Positions 5,942 to 14,474 of a stretch of DNA of 20,532 nt are shown piece by piece; within the stretch, counting starts at the first letter, position 1, and each line of letters starts with the position of its first letter. Under the pieces are notes generated by a model that was not told the DNA's origin, made no database searches, and saw nothing but the letters and a program-made list of their open reading frames with translations. Made by a program: the position numbers and the translations under genes. Source of the DNA: CAZQDP01 sp964592375 (GTDB taxonomy: Bacteria > Bacillota > Clostridia > RUG12999); assembly GCA_964592375.1 (NCBI GenBank), contig CAZQDP010000043.1:1-20532 (forward strand). The letters run 5' to 3'.

Positions 5942-6934
5942 ATGAAGGGCGTGATTGCTAAGGTGAGTGGAGGCAAAGCAGTTTTACTCAGCGAACACAG
6001 TGAATTTTTGCATATTAAAAACAGGCAGTATGCGGTGGGGCAAACCATTGAATATCACGGGCATTCCTTTCAAAAGCATGGCGTGATGGCCGCTTCCTTA
6101 CTGCTTTTTTTTATGATGGGCTACGCGGGATATGCACTTTGCCTTGCACCTGTCACCTACGTGAGTGTTGATATCAATCCCAGTATGCGGCTTGATATGA
6201 ACCGATTTGATAGGGTCATTCACATGGAACCACTCAACGAGGATGCAAAGAATTTAATCAGTCTTGGCAGTGTTCACGCCACCGATGTAAATGAGTGTAT
6301 TCATCAAATTATTCAAAGTGCAGAGCAAATGGGATATTTGGGAGAACAAAATAACATGGTGGAAATCAATGTGGTATCGCCTCATAGCAAAGTTGTGCAA
6401 AAAGTGAAGGACAGCTCAGCGCAGTATGAGGAAAGGAATGTACATGTTCTTGTTGAGCAAGCGGATACGCAGAGCTTGAAAGAGGCAAAAAAGCTTGATA
6501 TTTCAATTGGAAGATTGAAATCTTTGCGGGAATATACCGAAGCCGTCGGCGGTGAGCTGACGGAGCATGCCAACACACTAAAGAAAGAATCCAATGTTGA
6601 AATAAAAAAGAGAGCGGTCATTGAAAATATCAAGAAGAATGCGAAAGAAAATCTTCAAAAACCTTCTGAGAATATTACAAAGACGCCAGAGCCGAGTGTT
6701 ACACAGCAGCCAAAAGTGCAGGAGGAGACCAGAAGAGAAAAGATAAAAGAGAAAATAATCGAAAAGAAAAATGAGCGCCAGGAGCAAGAAATGGAGCAGC
6801 CCATTGAAAAGCAAGAGACCGAAGAACCAAAATCACAGATAGAAAAAGATAAAAAAACGCCTCTGAAAGATTTCAAAGACAGAATGGAAAAAAGGAAAAG
6901 CAAGATAGAGGATGAAAAAGAAAAACAAAGGTAG
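5942..6934 (+). CDS. rsgI: Membrane anti-sigma-I factor RsgI
   Basis: The 330-aa protein has the RsgI layout. A cytosolic RsgI_N domain (1-46, starting MKGVIAKVSGGKAVLL) binds SigI. One transmembrane helix spans ~48-68. The extracellular domain begins VTYVSVDINPS (71-81) followed by RFDRVIHMEPLNEDAKNLI. In studied RsgI proteins the chain self-cleaves between the Asn and Pro of this motif (here N79-P80), and later regulated proteolysis frees SigI. Residues ~230-330 are a Lys/Glu/Gln-rich, probably disordered tail. No carbohydrate-binding module is present, unlike many C. thermocellum RsgIs, so the sensing mode is closer to the B. subtilis protein. ATG 5942 is chosen because GAGGTG (5929-5934) precedes it and the protein then starts exactly at the conserved domain. 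Confidence 0.9.
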   Translation: MKGVIAKVSGGKAVLLSEHSEFLHIKNRQYAVGQTIEYHGHSFQKHGVMAASLLLFFMMGYAGYALCLAPVTYVSVDINPSMRLDMNRFDRVIHMEPLNEDAKNLISLGSVHATDVNECIHQIIQSAEQMGYLGEQNNMVEINVVSPHSKVVQKVKDSSAQYEERNVHVLVEQADTQSLKEAKKLDISIGRLKSLREYTEAVGGELTEHANTLKKESNVEIKKRAVIENIKKNAKENLQKPSENITKTPEPSVTQQPKVQEETRREKIKEKIIEKKNERQEQEMEQPIEKQETEEPKSQIEKDKKTPLKDFKDRMEKRKSKIEDEKEKQR

Positions 6935-7031
6935 AATAATAGCAATATGAAGAACGCCACAATTCAATTCTTAAAACCAAATAGCCTATGCTCACTTTTG
7001 CCACATAACTCAATTGTAAAATATGCGACTC

Positions 7032-7060
7032 GTCCTGTCAAGGTAATGGCAGGACTTTTT
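7032..7060 (+). terminator. Rho-independent terminator of sigI-rsgI
   Basis: GTCCTGTC (7032-7039) pairs with GGCAGGAC (7048-7055) with one G-U, 8-nt loop, followed by five T. It closes the + strand operon and sits just beyond the end of the convergent AraC reading frame. Confidence 0.8.
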
Positions 7061-7061
7061 G

Positions 7062-7917
7062 CTACTCTTTTTTCATTTGCAGCCACTTTCCGGGGGTAAC
7101 GCCATTGGCAGTGCGAAAGCTCCGGATAAAGTGGCTGATATTATTAAAACCGCATTCTAAGGCCGTCTGTGTAATGGACATGCCTTGGGTGAGGCAATAC
7201 AAACTTATATTCAAGACGTAGATGGATAAAATAATCTGCAGGGGTTGTGCCCATGCATTTTTTGAAAAGCCTGATATAGTGATAGATACTCAGGCCTGCA
7301 CTACAGGCCATATCCGTAACCGATATGTTTTGACCAATATGCTCTTCTATATAAGTAATTGATTTTTTGATCTTATCAATTCCACTACTTGGAGCCACTT
7401 CGCCTTCTAAAAAGCCTCCACTGCTGTATACCGTGAAGATGAGTCGGTATATGATACTCTTGACCGCCAAAGGCCAGCCTGGTTTTTGCGCATTGATGGT
7501 ATGGATGAGCTCAGTGATCATGCCATAAAGGGGCGCATGCAAATCGCCTCCCGGCTGAATACAACTTGGAAAACGAAGGCGGCTATCCATCAATGGTGCA
7601 ATCATGGTGCGCATAGAGAAATCACTTTGCTTAAATTCAAGAAAAGCATAATCCAAAAGAAGTGCATATGCCACCCCACCCTCGGGAATAGAAAAACTAT
7701 GCAGCTGCTGGGGATTGATGCACAGAATACTTCCACCCGCCGGAAAATATTGCTGCATATCGATATCCACTTTCGTAAAGCAATCCGAAAAAAGGATTTC
7801 CAGTTCATGGTGCCAATGAGGCGATACCTGACTGGGACCTTTGATTGGATAGATGTGGACAGGGTAAGGGCTCAGTGAGCGGTTGCTTTTTTCAATATAT
7901 CGAAGATCAGGTCGCAT
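7062..7917 (-). pseudogene. AraC-family regulator, frameshifted near the C-terminus
   Basis: This is a cupin/AraC transcriptional activator of the sugar-utilisation type. The N-terminal cupin has the HWHHELEILF metal/ligand-site motif (34-43). The first helix-turn-helix (ISVTDMACSAGLSIYHYIRLFKKCMGTTPADYF) is intact. After LRLEY the open frame turns to unrelated residues and stops at 7144-7146. In another frame the expected continuation CLTQGMSITQTALECGF, NNISHFIRSF and NGVTPGKWL runs to a stop at 7062-7064. The spacing from RL to the SI of the second helix is 2 nt too short, fitting a 2-nt deletion near 7205-7208. Restored length would be 285 aa, normal for the family. Start ATG 7917 has GGAGGA just upstream. 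As read, the second recognition helix is lost, so the protein is probably inactive, unless this is a sequencing error or programmed shift. Confidence 0.85.
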
Positions 7918-7948
7918 TCCGTTTCCTCCATGGTAAGTTGATAGCAAT

Positions 7949-7978
7949 ATTATATCATAAAACAGCAAAAAAGTGCAA
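7949..7978 (-). promoter_or_regulatory. Promoter of the AraC-type gene
   Basis: On the minus strand a perfect TATAAT (7954-7949) follows TTGCAC (7978-7973) with an 18-nt spacer. It reads away from the glycosidase genes in a 110-bp divergent intergenic region. AGCAATAT occurs twice on the + strand (7943-7950 and 7995-8002), one copy at each promoter, and might be part of an operator. Confidence 0.45.
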
Positions 7979-7999
7979 GTAAATTAAAAAATAAAGCAA

Positions 8000-8005
8000 T
8001 ATAAT
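8000..8005 (+). promoter_or_regulatory. -10 element of the glycosidase operon
   Basis: TATAAT at 8000-8005 would start transcription near 8012, giving a short leader that contains the ribosome site of the GH63 gene. No good -35 is found 16-18 nt upstream (the region is A-rich), as expected for a promoter needing an activator such as the adjacent AraC-type protein. Confidence 0.45.
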
Positions 8006-8027
8006 GGTTGGAAAGGATGTGAATTTC

Positions 8028-9851
8028 ATGCAATATGAAGCACTGAAAAAGGAGCAAATGCAAGGATGGCATACATGGAATAATGCCAATGTATTTTCAT
8101 ATGTAAAAATGCCAACAGGGTTTGCCATTGATTTGTCTTTCAAAATGAGAGGGCGCAGCGGAATGCACCTTTTAAATTCGCTAATTGGAAGAAGTGAGCA
8201 GGATAAAGCCGCTGAAAGCGTCAGGCCGATTGTATGCGCTCCGGATGGAGAATATACCGAGATGGAGCTCAGCTTTATGGGAGCGACATTGAACATCAAA
8301 TCTGCCTGCGTGGGTGAGGACATTGTTTTGCTCACAACCCCTATTATATTGGGCCTACGCGCACCGGTGCTTTTTGTCCAGTGCAGTATTCTATGGGGAA
8401 AAGAAGGCTATACCAGAAAAACCGATCGCTGCATAGAAGGCGTCTTAAAAGATAAAACGATTTACGTATATGCACAAGGAGACGCTACCTTTGAACCGGA
8501 TAATCTTTGCAGGGGAAGCTATATGGCGCTGGATGCAGGGCACGAATGCGGCATATCCTCGGGAATGCAAAGAAGCACCGAGCAGATTAAAGAAATCTTA
8601 CGCACAAAAAGAGAAGAAATGCACAAAAAAGAGCGCATCACCTGCACAGAGCTTGGCCGAGCTCTGAGCACATGCCTAAGTCTTGATACCATCTATGATC
8701 CCGTCAAGGATAGGGTCATCACGCCGGTAAGCCGCATTTGGAGTGTGGGAAACGGTGGTTATATTCTTTTTTGCTGGGACACCTATTTTGCAGCCTTAAT
8801 GGCGGCGCAGTATGATAAAAATCTTGCTTACAGTAATTTCATTGAAATTACAAATGAGAAGACCGCTGGAGGATTTGTGCCTAATGTCGCCAGTGCTACA
8901 GGTTTTGTGACCCAGGATCGCTCCCAGCCGCCGGTTGGCAGTCATGTGGCTGTGCAAATATACGAAAAGTACCAAGAAAAATGGTTTTTGGAAAAGGTCT
9001 TTGATGATCTATATACCTGGAATAGATGGTTTTTCGAAAAAAGACAGGTGCAACGCGGCCTATTTGCATGGGGTAGCAATACATATTCGCCTATTGTGGG
9101 CAATGAATATGAAACGGAGCGGCAAGGGGTCGGTGGGAGGCTTGGCGCGGCATATGAATCTGGGCTTGATAACTCCCCCATGTATGATGATATCCCATTT
9201 GATCGAAAAACCGGATGTCTTTCGCTCATTGATGTGGGGCTTACCTCTATGATGCTATTGGACTGTATGTCCCTGCTTGAGATAGCACATATTGTAGAAG
9301 ATATCGAAAAAGAAAAACGCTTGGCAGAAGATATTGCAATCATTGAGCGGCAACTGCATACCTTGTGGGATGAAAAATCCGGGTTGTTTTTAAATAAAAG
9401 AACAGATACCGGCGAATTTTCGACAAGGATATCTCCCACGAATTTTTACGCACTTTATAATAAAACCACCACGCCACACCAGTGCAAAAAAATGATGGAG
9501 GTGCTATATGATCCTAATCAATTCTGGGGGCAATGGGTCATTCCGTCTATCTCTCGCAGTGATGTGGCCTACAAGGATCAGAGCTACTGGCGAGGCAGGA
9601 TTTGGGCACCGATGAACTATTTGGTCTACATCGGTCTTCGTATGCACGTGGAGACTTTGGGAGCGGCAGCGGATTTGGCGAAAAAGTCCAAAGAACTTAT
9701 TTTAAAGGAGTGGCTGGAGCATGGCCATATCCATGAAAACTACTGCGCAGATACAGGCGAAGGTTGTAATAAATGGAACAGCGATAAATTTTATCATTGG
9801 GGTGCTCTGCTTGCACTCATTGCCATCTGGCAAGAAGGAGGAGAAAATTGA
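8028..9851 (+). CDS. GH63-family (alpha/alpha)6-barrel alpha-glycosidase
   Basis: The 607-aa protein matches the GH63/MGH catalytic barrel. Diagnostic segments in order are CWDTYFAALMA, QDRSQPPVGSH, YESGLDNSPMYDD, YWRGRIWAPMNYLVY, HIHENYCADTGEG and FYHWGALLAL. By analogy with E. coli YgjK, D381 in GLDNSP is the likely general acid and E570 in HENY the likely base. GH63 enzymes are inverting and act on alpha-glucosidic or alpha-mannosidic bonds (processing glucosidase I, YgjK, mannosyl/glucosylglycerate hydrolases); the substrate cannot be read here. There is no signal peptide, so it works in the cytoplasm. ATG 8028 is preferred: AAAGGA (8012-8017) lies upstream, whereas ATG 8004 overlaps the -10 hexamer. 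Its stop overlaps the next start by 4 nt (TTGA). Confidence 0.85.
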   Translation: MQYEALKKEQMQGWHTWNNANVFSYVKMPTGFAIDLSFKMRGRSGMHLLNSLIGRSEQDKAAESVRPIVCAPDGEYTEMELSFMGATLNIKSACVGEDIVLLTTPIILGLRAPVLFVQCSILWGKEGYTRKTDRCIEGVLKDKTIYVYAQGDATFEPDNLCRGSYMALDAGHECGISSGMQRSTEQIKEILRTKREEMHKKERITCTELGRALSTCLSLDTIYDPVKDRVITPVSRIWSVGNGGYILFCWDTYFAALMAAQYDKNLAYSNFIEITNEKTAGGFVPNVASATGFVTQDRSQPPVGSHVAVQIYEKYQEKWFLEKVFDDLYTWNRWFFEKRQVQRGLFAWGSNTYSPIVGNEYETERQGVGGRLGAAYESGLDNSPMYDDIPFDRKTGCLSLIDVGLTSMMLLDCMSLLEIAHIVEDIEKEKRLAEDIAIIERQLHTLWDEKSGLFLNKRTDTGEFSTRISPTNFYALYNKTTTPHQCKKMMEVLYDPNQFWGQWVIPSISRSDVAYKDQSYWRGRIWAPMNYLVYIGLRMHVETLGAAADLAKKSKELILKEWLEHGHIHENYCADTGEGCNKWNSDKFYHWGALLALIAIWQEGGEN

Positions 9852-12112
9852 AGGGTGATAATCGATATATGATGGAAATGCTGGATATGGATCTGCAAGA
9901 GAGCAAGGATGATCTGCTGCGCCTTGCAGGTATCCCCATAGAAGCCAGCGTAGCGGGCAATACTATTGTGCTTACGGTACCATTTCATGCATACAAAATT
10001 AATAAATTTTTTGAAGCCTGCGAGGATGTGCCATCTATTTTACATGAGGTGACTATTCGGGCGTATCGTGGGGGCATTGTAAGGGTAACTTTTGACCACG
10101 CGGGAGACTTGCCTCTGGACGACAAGAATGTGATGCTGCAAATGGCAGAGGATATGGAAACCTTACCGCTTCATGTGGATACACATTCTGAAGTGTGGAA
10201 AATTACCGATGGCAATGGCAATAAGGTGATGGATATCTATACCACACTTCCACCGATTACGCCATGGGGCAAGAATAAACCGCAGAAGGTTGCACCGTGT
10301 TTTGATGCTACGGTTTATGTGCAGGGCTCGGCGGTGGAATTTATGGCACATGATACGTTTACATTTGGACGCTTTGCCTCGAATTCTCTAGGATATATGG
10401 AAAGGGCAGGCTTGCCGCATCGGTGCATGTATTCAGTGCGTGCCGCTGCGGATGCAAAATTCTGCGGCACAGGCGAGAGATTTTCAAAAATGGATTTATC
10501 GGGACGCACTTTGTTTATGGAAAATAGGGATGGGATGGGAGTAAACAATCGGCGCGCTTATAAAAATGTACCCTTTTATCTATCCAGTGAGGGATATGGA
10601 CTGCTGATACTGTCTTCCGCTCATATTCGCCTATCCTTGGCGGATGTTTCCACTTGTGCGGCACAAGGACTTATTGAGGATAACAATGTGGACCTCTTTT
10701 TTATCGGCGGTGAAAATCCGGAAAGGATTGTATATCAGTATAGACGACTGACCGGCTTTCCCGCGGATGTGCCACTGTGGAGTTATGGCATGTGGATGAG
10801 CCGTATGTCTTATTTTTCTGCTGAAGAAACCTTCCAAATTGCAAATAGGTTAAGGGCCGAGCAATACCCCTGTGATGTGCTGCATTTGGATACCGGGTGG
10901 TTTGAAAAAGATTGGCAGTGCGAATGGCGATTTTCAAAAGAGAAGTTCCCCAATCCTGCGGAGTATATTAGGAAAATGAGACGCAACGGATTTCGCATTA
11001 CCTTGTGGCAGCTACCCTCCATTGGCAAAGACACCATTCATTATGAAACTGCCAAAAAAAATGGCTACCTTGCACCGAAGGAAGATAGAGGTGAATCGGA
11101 TTTCGGCGAAGTGGACTGGGCCGGCAACATTGACTTTTCTAATCCTGCCGCCACGAAGTGGTATCAGGATTTGCTAAGGCCTCTGCTTGAAATGGGTGTT
11201 GCCGCCATTAAAACGGATTTTGGAGAAGAGATAGATGAATATGGCAGCTATCATTCAATTCCCTATCATAGGTTACACAATCTGTATGCAGTGCTGTATC
11301 AAAAAGCGGCATATGAAGTAACAAAGCAAATCACAGGGGAAGGAATTATTTGGGCAAGAGCAGGGTGGACAGGCGCGCAACGTTACCCGCTTCACTGGGG
11401 AGGCGATGCAGCCGGTACCTTTGCCGGTATGGCAGGCAGCCTCAAGGGTGGACTGCATCTGGGCATTTCAGGGTTTGGCTTTTGGAGTCATGATGTACCG
11501 GGTTTTTTCAGCTTGCCCGACTCCATGAGCACCAAGCCGGATGATGATATTTATGTACGCTGGACGCAGTTTGGCGTATTTAGCTCCCATCTTCGCTATC
11601 ACGGCACCCATCCGAGAGAACCATATGAATTTCCAAATGTATGCGATATCGTACGCGAGTGGCTCAAGCTGCGCTATGCACTAATTCCTTATATTGCACA
11701 GCAGGGCACTAAGCTTCTTGAAACCGGCTTCCCAATGCTCTGCCCACTACTCATGCGACATAACGAAGAAAAGATATGCTGGCATATTGATGATGAGTAC
11801 TATTTTGGTGAGGAATTTTTGGTGGCTCCAATTCTCAGCCGTGAGGGTGTGCGAGATGTGTACTTGCCTGTTGGTAAATGGGTGAATTTCTGGACGGGTG
11901 AGTGTCTTGATGGAGGAAGAGAGATAAAAAATATAAATTCCGATCTTGCACATATGCCTATTTTTGTAAAATTTGGTGCTTCACTGCCGGTTTATCCCGA
12001 ATATGTTTCCTGCACGGATGAAATGGATATGCAAAAGACGCTGCAAATTTGCTTTGATGAGAACTACACAGGGTTTAAGAATAGTTTGTTGGGCCAGTAT
12101 ATTCATCTATAA
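9848..12112 (+). CDS. GH31 alpha-glycosidase, YicI-like, copy 1
   Basis: The 754-aa retaining alpha-glycosidase has the nucleophile D457 in IKTDFGE and the likely acid/base D520 in HWGGDAAG, spaced as in the alpha-xylosidase YicI. It shares that subgroup's SGFGFWSHD motif (the barrel segment after the acid/base) and the LLxPxxRYHG-like SSHLRYHG block. The -1 subsite segment reads DTGWFEKDWQCEW rather than the DCFW of YicI, so the preferred sugar may not be xylose. No signal peptide: intracellular. The TTG start at 9848 is supported by AAGGAGGAG (9835-9843) and by the paralogue, whose N-terminus (MK, 13 residues, then shared MLDMDL) aligns only with this start. It overlaps GH63 by 4 nt, so translation is coupled. 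Confidence 0.9.
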   Translation: MKGDNRYMMEMLDMDLQESKDDLLRLAGIPIEASVAGNTIVLTVPFHAYKINKFFEACEDVPSILHEVTIRAYRGGIVRVTFDHAGDLPLDDKNVMLQMAEDMETLPLHVDTHSEVWKITDGNGNKVMDIYTTLPPITPWGKNKPQKVAPCFDATVYVQGSAVEFMAHDTFTFGRFASNSLGYMERAGLPHRCMYSVRAAADAKFCGTGERFSKMDLSGRTLFMENRDGMGVNNRRAYKNVPFYLSSEGYGLLILSSAHIRLSLADVSTCAAQGLIEDNNVDLFFIGGENPERIVYQYRRLTGFPADVPLWSYGMWMSRMSYFSAEETFQIANRLRAEQYPCDVLHLDTGWFEKDWQCEWRFSKEKFPNPAEYIRKMRRNGFRITLWQLPSIGKDTIHYETAKKNGYLAPKEDRGESDFGEVDWAGNIDFSNPAATKWYQDLLRPLLEMGVAAIKTDFGEEIDEYGSYHSIPYHRLHNLYAVLYQKAAYEVTKQITGEGIIWARAGWTGAQRYPLHWGGDAAGTFAGMAGSLKGGLHLGISGFGFWSHDVPGFFSLPDSMSTKPDDDIYVRWTQFGVFSSHLRYHGTHPREPYEFPNVCDIVREWLKLRYALIPYIAQQGTKLLETGFPMLCPLLMRHNEEKICWHIDDEYYFGEEFLVAPILSREGVRDVYLPVGKWVNFWTGECLDGGREIKNINSDLAHMPIFVKFGASLPVYPEYVSCTDEMDMQKTLQICFDENYTGFKNSLLGQYIHL

Positions 12113-12136
12113 AAAGATTTGGAAAGGAATGAAAAT

Positions 12137-14404
12137 ATGAAGCAAAAAAATAAGTTTGTATGGGATATGCTGGATATGGACCTACCCCAGGCGCAGGATG
12201 ATATCCTCAGAATGGCAGGAGTCCCCGTGAAGGCAACAAAGAAGGATGGTGACATTCTTTTAAAAGTGCCATTTCATGCATTTACAATTGCAGATACACT
12301 GGTAAGATTAGAAGAGGTGCCGGATATTTACCACAATGTCATCGTCCGTGCATATAGTGGGGGAATTGTGCGATTGTCTTTAGATTACGGCGGTGAAATG
12401 CTGAAGGATAAGGACAATATCATGCTGAGCTTTGCATCGGATGTGCAAAAGGAAACACTGAGTATTGTACAAAATGACGAAGTGTGGTCGATTGTAGATC
12501 GCTTAGGATGTAAGGTGATGGAACTTTTTATGTCTCTGCCGGCGGTATCTCCTTGGGGGGAGAACAAGGCACGCGATTTAACCAAATGTTTTTCGGCACA
12601 TGTATACGCAGGCAAAAGCACGATTAAGTTTATGCCCTATGATGCTTTCAATTACGAGCGGCATGAATCTGTGAGCTTAGGATACATGGAAAGGCAGGGT
12701 GCAGCGGAGCGATGCATCTATTCGCTGCATGCAAAAGCAGATGAGAAATTCTGTGGAACGGGAGAACGCTTTGCCGGCATGAATTTATCCGGTCGCACGC
12801 TGCTACTGGAGAATGGCGATGCACTTGGCGTAAACAACCGACGGGCATACAAGAATATTCCCTTCTATTTATCTAGTGAAGGGTACGGCCTGCTTATTAT
12901 GTCCAGTGCGCATATTCGCCTTTCCTTTGCAGATATATCCACCCGTGCAGCGCAAGGCCTCATTGAAGATAATTATATGGACTTATTCTTTATTGGAGGA
13001 GAAAATCCTGAAAGAATTGTCAATAACTACAGAAGGCTCACCGGGTTTCCGAGTGATATGCCGCTATGGAGCTATGGAACATGGATGAGCCGAATGACCT
13101 ATTATACGGCGGAGGAAACGCGCATCATAGCGGACAGACTCAGAAGCGAGAAATATCCCTGTGATGTAATTCATTTAGATACCGGCTGGTTTGAAAAGGA
13201 TTGGCAATGCGAATGGCGCTTTTCAAAGGAAAAATTCCCAGACCCGCCTGCATATATGAAGGAAATGAGAGAAAAAGGCTACCGTATTACCCTGTGGCAG
13301 TTGCCCGCCATTGGCAAAGACACCATCCACTTTGAAACAGCAAAAGAAAATCATTACTTAGCCCCGAAGACTGTGATCAATGAAGGCTCAAACTTTGGGC
13401 AGGTCGATTGGGCGGGAAATATCGATTTTTCAAATCCAGACGCGGTTTTATGGTACAAAGAGCTGCTAAGACCTCTGCTTGAAATGGGTGCCTCTGCAAT
13501 AAAGACGGATTTTGGCGAAATTATTGACCCTTGTGCAAATTATGCCAAAATACCATATAAGCGGCTACACAATTTATATGCGCTTCTCTATCAGAAAGCG
13601 GCATATGAGATCACAAAGGAAACCACCGGAGAAGGTATTATCTGGGCCAGAGCAGGCTGGACGGGCTGCCAAAGGTATCCTCTGCACTGGGGCGGCGACG
13701 CGGCAAGTACCTTCGATGGCTTAGCCGGCAGCATCAAGGGCGGCTTACATTTAGGTGTTTCAGGCTTTGGCTTTTGGAGCCATGACGTGCCGGGCTTTCA
13801 TGGCATTCCTGATTTCATGAGTTCCAAGCCAGAGGATGATCTCTATGTACGCTGGACACAGTTTGGCGTGCTCAGTTCGCATCTGCGCTATCACGGCTCT
13901 TATCCCAGAGAACCATACGAATACCCCAATGTATGCGACATCGTACGAGAATGGCTGAAGCTGCGCTATGCGCTCATTCCATATATTGCACAGCAGGGAA
14001 CGAAGCTTATTGCGACCGGTTACCCCATGATGTGTCCACTGCTCATGCGACACAGTGAAGAGAAAATCTGCTGGTATATTGACGATCAGTACTATTTTGG
14101 TGAGGAGTGTTTGGTTGCCCCCATTCTTGGCTCAGAAGGGGTGCGTGATGTGTATCTTCCGGATGGCACATGGGTGGATTTTTGGAGTGGAGAAAAATTG
14201 CAAGGCGGAAAAACCATCAAAAAAGCGACCTACTCACTGTGCCATATGCCCATCTTTGTTCGGCAGGGGGCATCCATTCCCGTTTATCCTGAATATGTAT
14301 CTTGTACAGACGAGATGGATATGGCAAAGGTCTGTCATCTTGTCTTTGATGATACGTATAAGGGCTTTTCTAAAAGCCTACTTGGGGAATATATTGCTTT
14401 ATAG
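12137..14404 (+). CDS. GH31 alpha-glycosidase, YicI-like, copy 2
   Basis: This 755-aa protein is a full-length tandem paralogue of the preceding gene, co-linear throughout. Long blocks are nearly identical: PFYLSSEGYGLLI, AAQGLIEDN, DLFFIGGENPERIV and VSCTDEMDM. Nucleophile D458 (IKTDFGE) and acid/base D521 (HWGGDAAS) are retained, so both copies should be active. Differences cluster in the N-terminal beta domain, around APKTVINEGSNFG before the nucleophile strand (3 residues longer segment region), and after the SHD motif (HGIPDF versus FSLPDS), which may alter substrate choice. ATG 12137 has GGAAAGGA at 12121-12128. It is 24 nt after copy 1 and the last gene of the operon. Confidence 0.9.
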   Translation: MKQKNKFVWDMLDMDLPQAQDDILRMAGVPVKATKKDGDILLKVPFHAFTIADTLVRLEEVPDIYHNVIVRAYSGGIVRLSLDYGGEMLKDKDNIMLSFASDVQKETLSIVQNDEVWSIVDRLGCKVMELFMSLPAVSPWGENKARDLTKCFSAHVYAGKSTIKFMPYDAFNYERHESVSLGYMERQGAAERCIYSLHAKADEKFCGTGERFAGMNLSGRTLLLENGDALGVNNRRAYKNIPFYLSSEGYGLLIMSSAHIRLSFADISTRAAQGLIEDNYMDLFFIGGENPERIVNNYRRLTGFPSDMPLWSYGTWMSRMTYYTAEETRIIADRLRSEKYPCDVIHLDTGWFEKDWQCEWRFSKEKFPDPPAYMKEMREKGYRITLWQLPAIGKDTIHFETAKENHYLAPKTVINEGSNFGQVDWAGNIDFSNPDAVLWYKELLRPLLEMGASAIKTDFGEIIDPCANYAKIPYKRLHNLYALLYQKAAYEITKETTGEGIIWARAGWTGCQRYPLHWGGDAASTFDGLAGSIKGGLHLGVSGFGFWSHDVPGFHGIPDFMSSKPEDDLYVRWTQFGVLSSHLRYHGSYPREPYEYPNVCDIVREWLKLRYALIPYIAQQGTKLIATGYPMMCPLLMRHSEEKICWYIDDQYYFGEECLVAPILGSEGVRDVYLPDGTWVDFWSGEKLQGGKTIKKATYSLCHMPIFVRQGASIPVYPEYVSCTDEMDMAKVCHLVFDDTYKGFSKSLLGEYIAL

Positions 14405-14445
14405 AATGTGAAATGGAATGAGCAATGAAGCAATTTTAATGGAGT

Positions 14446-14474
14446 GTGTCCGCCTTAGTGCGGACACATTTTTT
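14446..14474 (+). terminator. Rho-independent terminator of the glycosidase operon
   Basis: GTGTCCGC (14446-14453) and GCGGACAC (14460-14467) form a perfect 8-bp stem with loop CTTAGT, followed by A and six T. The convergent comEC stop codon begins at the next base. Confidence 0.9.

Noticed and set aside
8004..8027. ATG 8004 as start of the GH63 gene
   Set aside because: The ATG overlaps the TATAAT hexamer and has no ribosome site; ATG 8028 does.
9848..14404. Recombination artefact or duplicated assembly of one GH31 gene
   Set aside because: The copies differ throughout at both protein and DNA level, so they are genuine diverged paralogues.
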